From Streptomyces populi (GTDB lineage Bacteria; Actinomycetota; Actinomycetes; Streptomycetales; Streptomycetaceae), in NCBI RefSeq assembly GCF_002911015.1, contig NZ_KZ626883.1, positions 1-64,000 of the forward strand: a DNA stretch of 64,000 nt. Reading direction: 5' to 3'. Each line of letters starts with the position of its first letter. The first letter of the stretch is position 1. The position numbers and the translations under genes were made by a program. Below, one piece after another: positions 61,884 through 64,000 of the stretch. The notes under the pieces are model-generated. The model saw only the letters and a list, made by a program, of their open reading frames with translations. It was not told the DNA's origin and ran no database searches.

Positions 61884-63304
61884 TCCTCGTCGAGGTATTC
61901 GGCGGTCGACTGGCAGTACGAAGCCCGCTGGCCGATGGTGGACCACAGGTCGTTCCTCGGGACGACCCTGGCGAGCTCGGTGATGAGCGGCGCGATCTTG
62001 ATCGGTGCGTGGACGCTGTCGTTGTTCCGCAGCTCGGCGAGGACGTCGAGCAGGATGTTGCTCTTCTCCTTGCTCTTCCAGAAGTCCTTGACCCCTTGCG
62101 GGCGCCAGCTGCCGGGAACCAGGTCCTTCAGCTCCTCGGGGAGTTCGTTCCCGGCCGACGACGCGAAGATGGCGTTGGTGCAGATCTCGGCCGCCTTGCC
62201 GAGAGGGTCTTCCGGCTGCCCCTGGGCCGACGCCGCCTCCTCCTGCTTGTCGTTGATGCGGGCGGACCGGTCCCGCATGTCCTTCTCCGCCTCGGCCCGG
62301 TCCTTCGACGACGCCGCGGGATCGCTGGCCACCCGCAGCTTCTCGTTCTGCTCGTACACGATCCGGACTAGCTCGTTCCGGTTCTCCGGGGGCATCACCG
62401 CGGCGGCGCTCGCCGGTGACGTCTCCGGGGTGGCGGCGGCGTCGGCCTGCGCGACGCTCATCTGCTCCTCGAACCCGCGCAGCGAGGCCGTCTGGCGGCC
62501 CCCCGCGACCGCGTCGCTCAGCCCTTCCGAGATCGCCAGCAGCTGTCCCCGAAGCTCCTCCGGCGTCCGGTGGTCGCAGATCATGTCCAGCGCGGACGTC
62601 GTGTGCTTCATGATCACGAGGTCGGAGGACCGTGCCTCGGCCGGCACCTGCGCGTCGTGACCCGCCTTCAGCGCCGAGGACATCCGCTTCACGAGCGCGG
62701 TCAGCTCTTCCCGCAGTCGCGGAGGCGTGGCGTCGTCGCCGGTGGCCGTCAGTGCCGTGGTCAGGTGGCCGACGCTCTCGATGACCCCTTGTCTGTCCCG
62801 CAGCGATGTGCCGGGGGCCTTGACCGCTTCGAGCGTGGTGGCCAACTCGTCGACGGTCGGCACGAGTTCGCCGGGGACGTCGTCCTTCGTCCCGTTCAGG
62901 CGCGTCGCGGTGTCATCGAGCTGCTTCCTCTGCTGAGCGAGGGGGTCGGCGTCGCCCTGGCCCGTGCCGGCGGAACCCGGCGACTGTGACGACTGGTCAG
63001 GGGCCGTCGTGTTCTCCCGGTCCGACGAGGTGCCGCTCGGTGCGGAGGTTCCGCCGTCCGGCGTGGGCGTGCCGCTCGGTGCGGAGGTGGTGCCGTCGGG
63101 CGTGGGCGTGCCGCTCGGCGTCGATGCGGGGGGCGGGATGTCCGGCGGTGAGGGAGGCGGTGTCGTCTCGACCGCCGACGTCCCGCTCGCGCCGGAGGCC
63201 CGGAGGACTGCCGCGCTCGTCAGACCCGCGGGGAACACGAGCGTCACGGCCAGGAGGGATGCGTTGACGTTGTGGACGGCGCGCCGCCTGGAGGGTCTGG
63301 CCAT
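61850..63304 (-). CDS. Unknown exported helical protein
   Basis: A 484-aa protein. A signal peptide or anchor (about residues 12-35: NASLLAVTLVFPAGLTSAAV) precedes a low-complexity linker with repeats of GTPTPDG-TSAPS. The rest is predicted largely helical and charged, with coiled-coil-like stretches (DPLAQQRKQLDDTATRLNG, EAEKDMRDRSARINDKQEEA) and paired cysteines (MICDH, EICTN, SYCQS). No family was recognised. ATG 63304 was chosen for its basic N-terminus; the frame is open upstream but would cross the SDR gene. It converges on the unknown membrane protein with a 34-bp overlap. Confidence 0.75.
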   Translation of the reverse strand: MARPSRRRAVHNVNASLLAVTLVFPAGLTSAAVLRASGASGTSAVETTPPPSPPDIPPPASTPSGTPTPDGTTSAPSGTPTPDGGTSAPSGTSSDRENTTAPDQSSQSPGSAGTGQGDADPLAQQRKQLDDTATRLNGTKDDVPGELVPTVDELATTLEAVKAPGTSLRDRQGVIESVGHLTTALTATGDDATPPRLREELTALVKRMSSALKAGHDAQVPAEARSSDLVIMKHTTSALDMICDHRTPEELRGQLLAISEGLSDAVAGGRQTASLRGFEEQMSVAQADAAATPETSPASAAAVMPPENRNELVRIVYEQNEKLRVASDPAASSKDRAEAEKDMRDRSARINDKQEEAASAQGQPEDPLGKAAEICTNAIFASSAGNELPEELKDLVPGSWRPQGVKDFWKSKEKSNILLDVLAELRNNDSVHAPIKIAPLITELARVVPRNDLWSTIGQRASYCQSTAEYLDEDYGVSVGTWLE

Positions 63305-63460
63305 GATGGCTCCAGATGCGCTTCGCGTGGTGCTTGCTTCATCCGTTGCGGGCCCGCATATCCACTGTTCACCCGGTCGGAGCGCCCCGCAAACGCGGGC
63401 GCCGGGCCCGGTGGCGCTCGTAGGCTGAGGCGGACGTCGAGGCAGCGGGAGGGGCGGGGC

Positions 63461-64000
63461 ATGGGCGGCTGGAGCGCGAAGGACATACCCGGGCAGCGGG
63501 GACGGGTCGCCGTCGTCACCGGGGCCAACGGCGGGCTCGGTCTCGTCACCGCGCGCGAACTGGCGCGCCACGGGGCCCGGGTGGTGCTCGCCTGCCGCGG
63601 CGAGACGCGCGGCAGGGCGGCGGCCGACCGGATCGCCGCCGAAGTGCCCGGCGCCGAGGTGGAGTCCGCCCGTCTCGACCTCGGGGACCTCGCGTCCGTG
63701 AGGGAGTTCGCGGACTCCTTCCCGTACGACCGTCTCGACCTGCTCGTGAACAACGCGGGCGTCATGGCGCTGCCGTACGGGACGACGGCGGACGGGTTCG
63801 AGACGCAGTTCGGGGTCAATCACCTGGGGCACTTCGCGCTCACCGGGCTGCTGTTCCCGGTGATCGCGAAGACCCCGGGCGCGCGGATCGTCACCGTGTC
63901 GAGCATGCTGCACGTCATGGCCGACCTCGATCCCGGCGACCCCGGCGGCGAGAGGGGGACCTACCGCAGGTGGATCGCCTACGGCCGGTCCAAGACCGCC
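63461..64000 (+). CDS. SDR-family oxidoreductase, 3' end beyond the window
   Basis: The first 180 residues of a short-chain dehydrogenase/reductase. The cofactor motif VVTGANGGLG, the NNAG block (LLVNNAGVMALP) and the catalytic YGRSK (in WIAYGRSKTA) with upstream Ser (TVSSMLHV) are all present, matching the retinol-dehydrogenase-like classical SDR group. GGGAGGGG precedes the ATG. It is divergent from the unknown exported-protein gene. Substrate unknown; the remaining third of the gene is not in view. Confidence 0.93.
   Translation, partial: MGGWSAKDIPGQRGRVAVVTGANGGLGLVTARELARHGARVVLACRGETRGRAAADRIAAEVPGAEVESARLDLGDLASVREFADSFPYDRLDLLVNNAGVMALPYGTTADGFETQFGVNHLGHFALTGLLFPVIAKTPGARIVTVSSMLHVMADLDPGDPGGERGTYRRWIAYGRSKTA

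Overview
The window is a 64 kb piece of a Streptomyces-type chromosome. Evidence for this is the very high GC content, GTG starts, dense ATGA stop/start overlaps, and characteristic gene neighbours: leuA with a leucine leader peptide, recO-uppS-(YcxB)-zur-znuBCA-glyS, dusB and ppdK. No rRNA, tRNA, CRISPR array, insertion sequence or prophage was seen. The last gene (an SDR oxidoreductase) runs off the right edge.

Layout. 1-5.0 kb: an ammonium channel/PII pair (amt-glnK), then a reverse-strand group of exported proteins resembling the WxL-interacting-protein/WxL surface system. 5.2-9.7 kb: an MmyB-type regulator divergent from an NAD-binding epimerase, then a sugar MFS transporter coupled to a GH1 beta-glucosidase. 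9.8-14.2 kb: a protealysin-like M4 protease with its emfourin-type inhibitor, leuA with its attenuator leader, and a TerB-like zinc-ribbon protein. 14.3-18.7 kb: an MMPL exporter followed by a NarL-type two-component system. 18.9-27.7 kb: a probable sialic-acid locus with an exported sialidase, a NanA-like lyase, a family-5 ABC importer containing a permease-ATPase fusion, and a divergent FadR/GntR regulator. 27.8-33.5 kb: a small Cys-phosphatase, a methyltransferase, an AraC regulator, a second NarL-type two-component system, and an XRE/DUF397 pair with two tiny partner proteins.

33.6-40.7 kb is housekeeping: recO, uppS, a YcxB-like membrane protein, the zinc operon znuA-znuC-znuB-zur with two Zur boxes, and glyS. 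40.8-48.2 kb: a Fic protein overlapping an unknown gene, a zinc-binding small protein, two 14-TM drug exporters flanking another MmyB-type regulator, and dusB. 48.3-53.3 kb: two coupled glycan/trehalose-type hydrolases divergent from a ROK regulator. 53.3-56.5 kb: ppdK behind a long non-coding leader. 56.6-58.5 kb: a less GC-rich, poorly organised islet with one Ig-like secreted protein. 58.6-64 kb: an LCP cell-wall ligase, an unknown membrane protein, an unknown exported helical protein, and the truncated SDR gene.

The main extra observations are these. Two MmyB regulators 38 kb apart carry almost the same operator. Two Zur boxes lie 22 bp apart at znuA. GAAAC half-sites in 11-bp phase precede amt, and that Amt has Glu in place of the first twin histidine. 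A long interrupted palindrome precedes the M4 protease. Several genes have a -10 element 6-8 nt before the ATG (leaderless starts). A WxL-like surface module sits in a streptomycete. Functional statements rest on motif recognition by eye; no database search was run.
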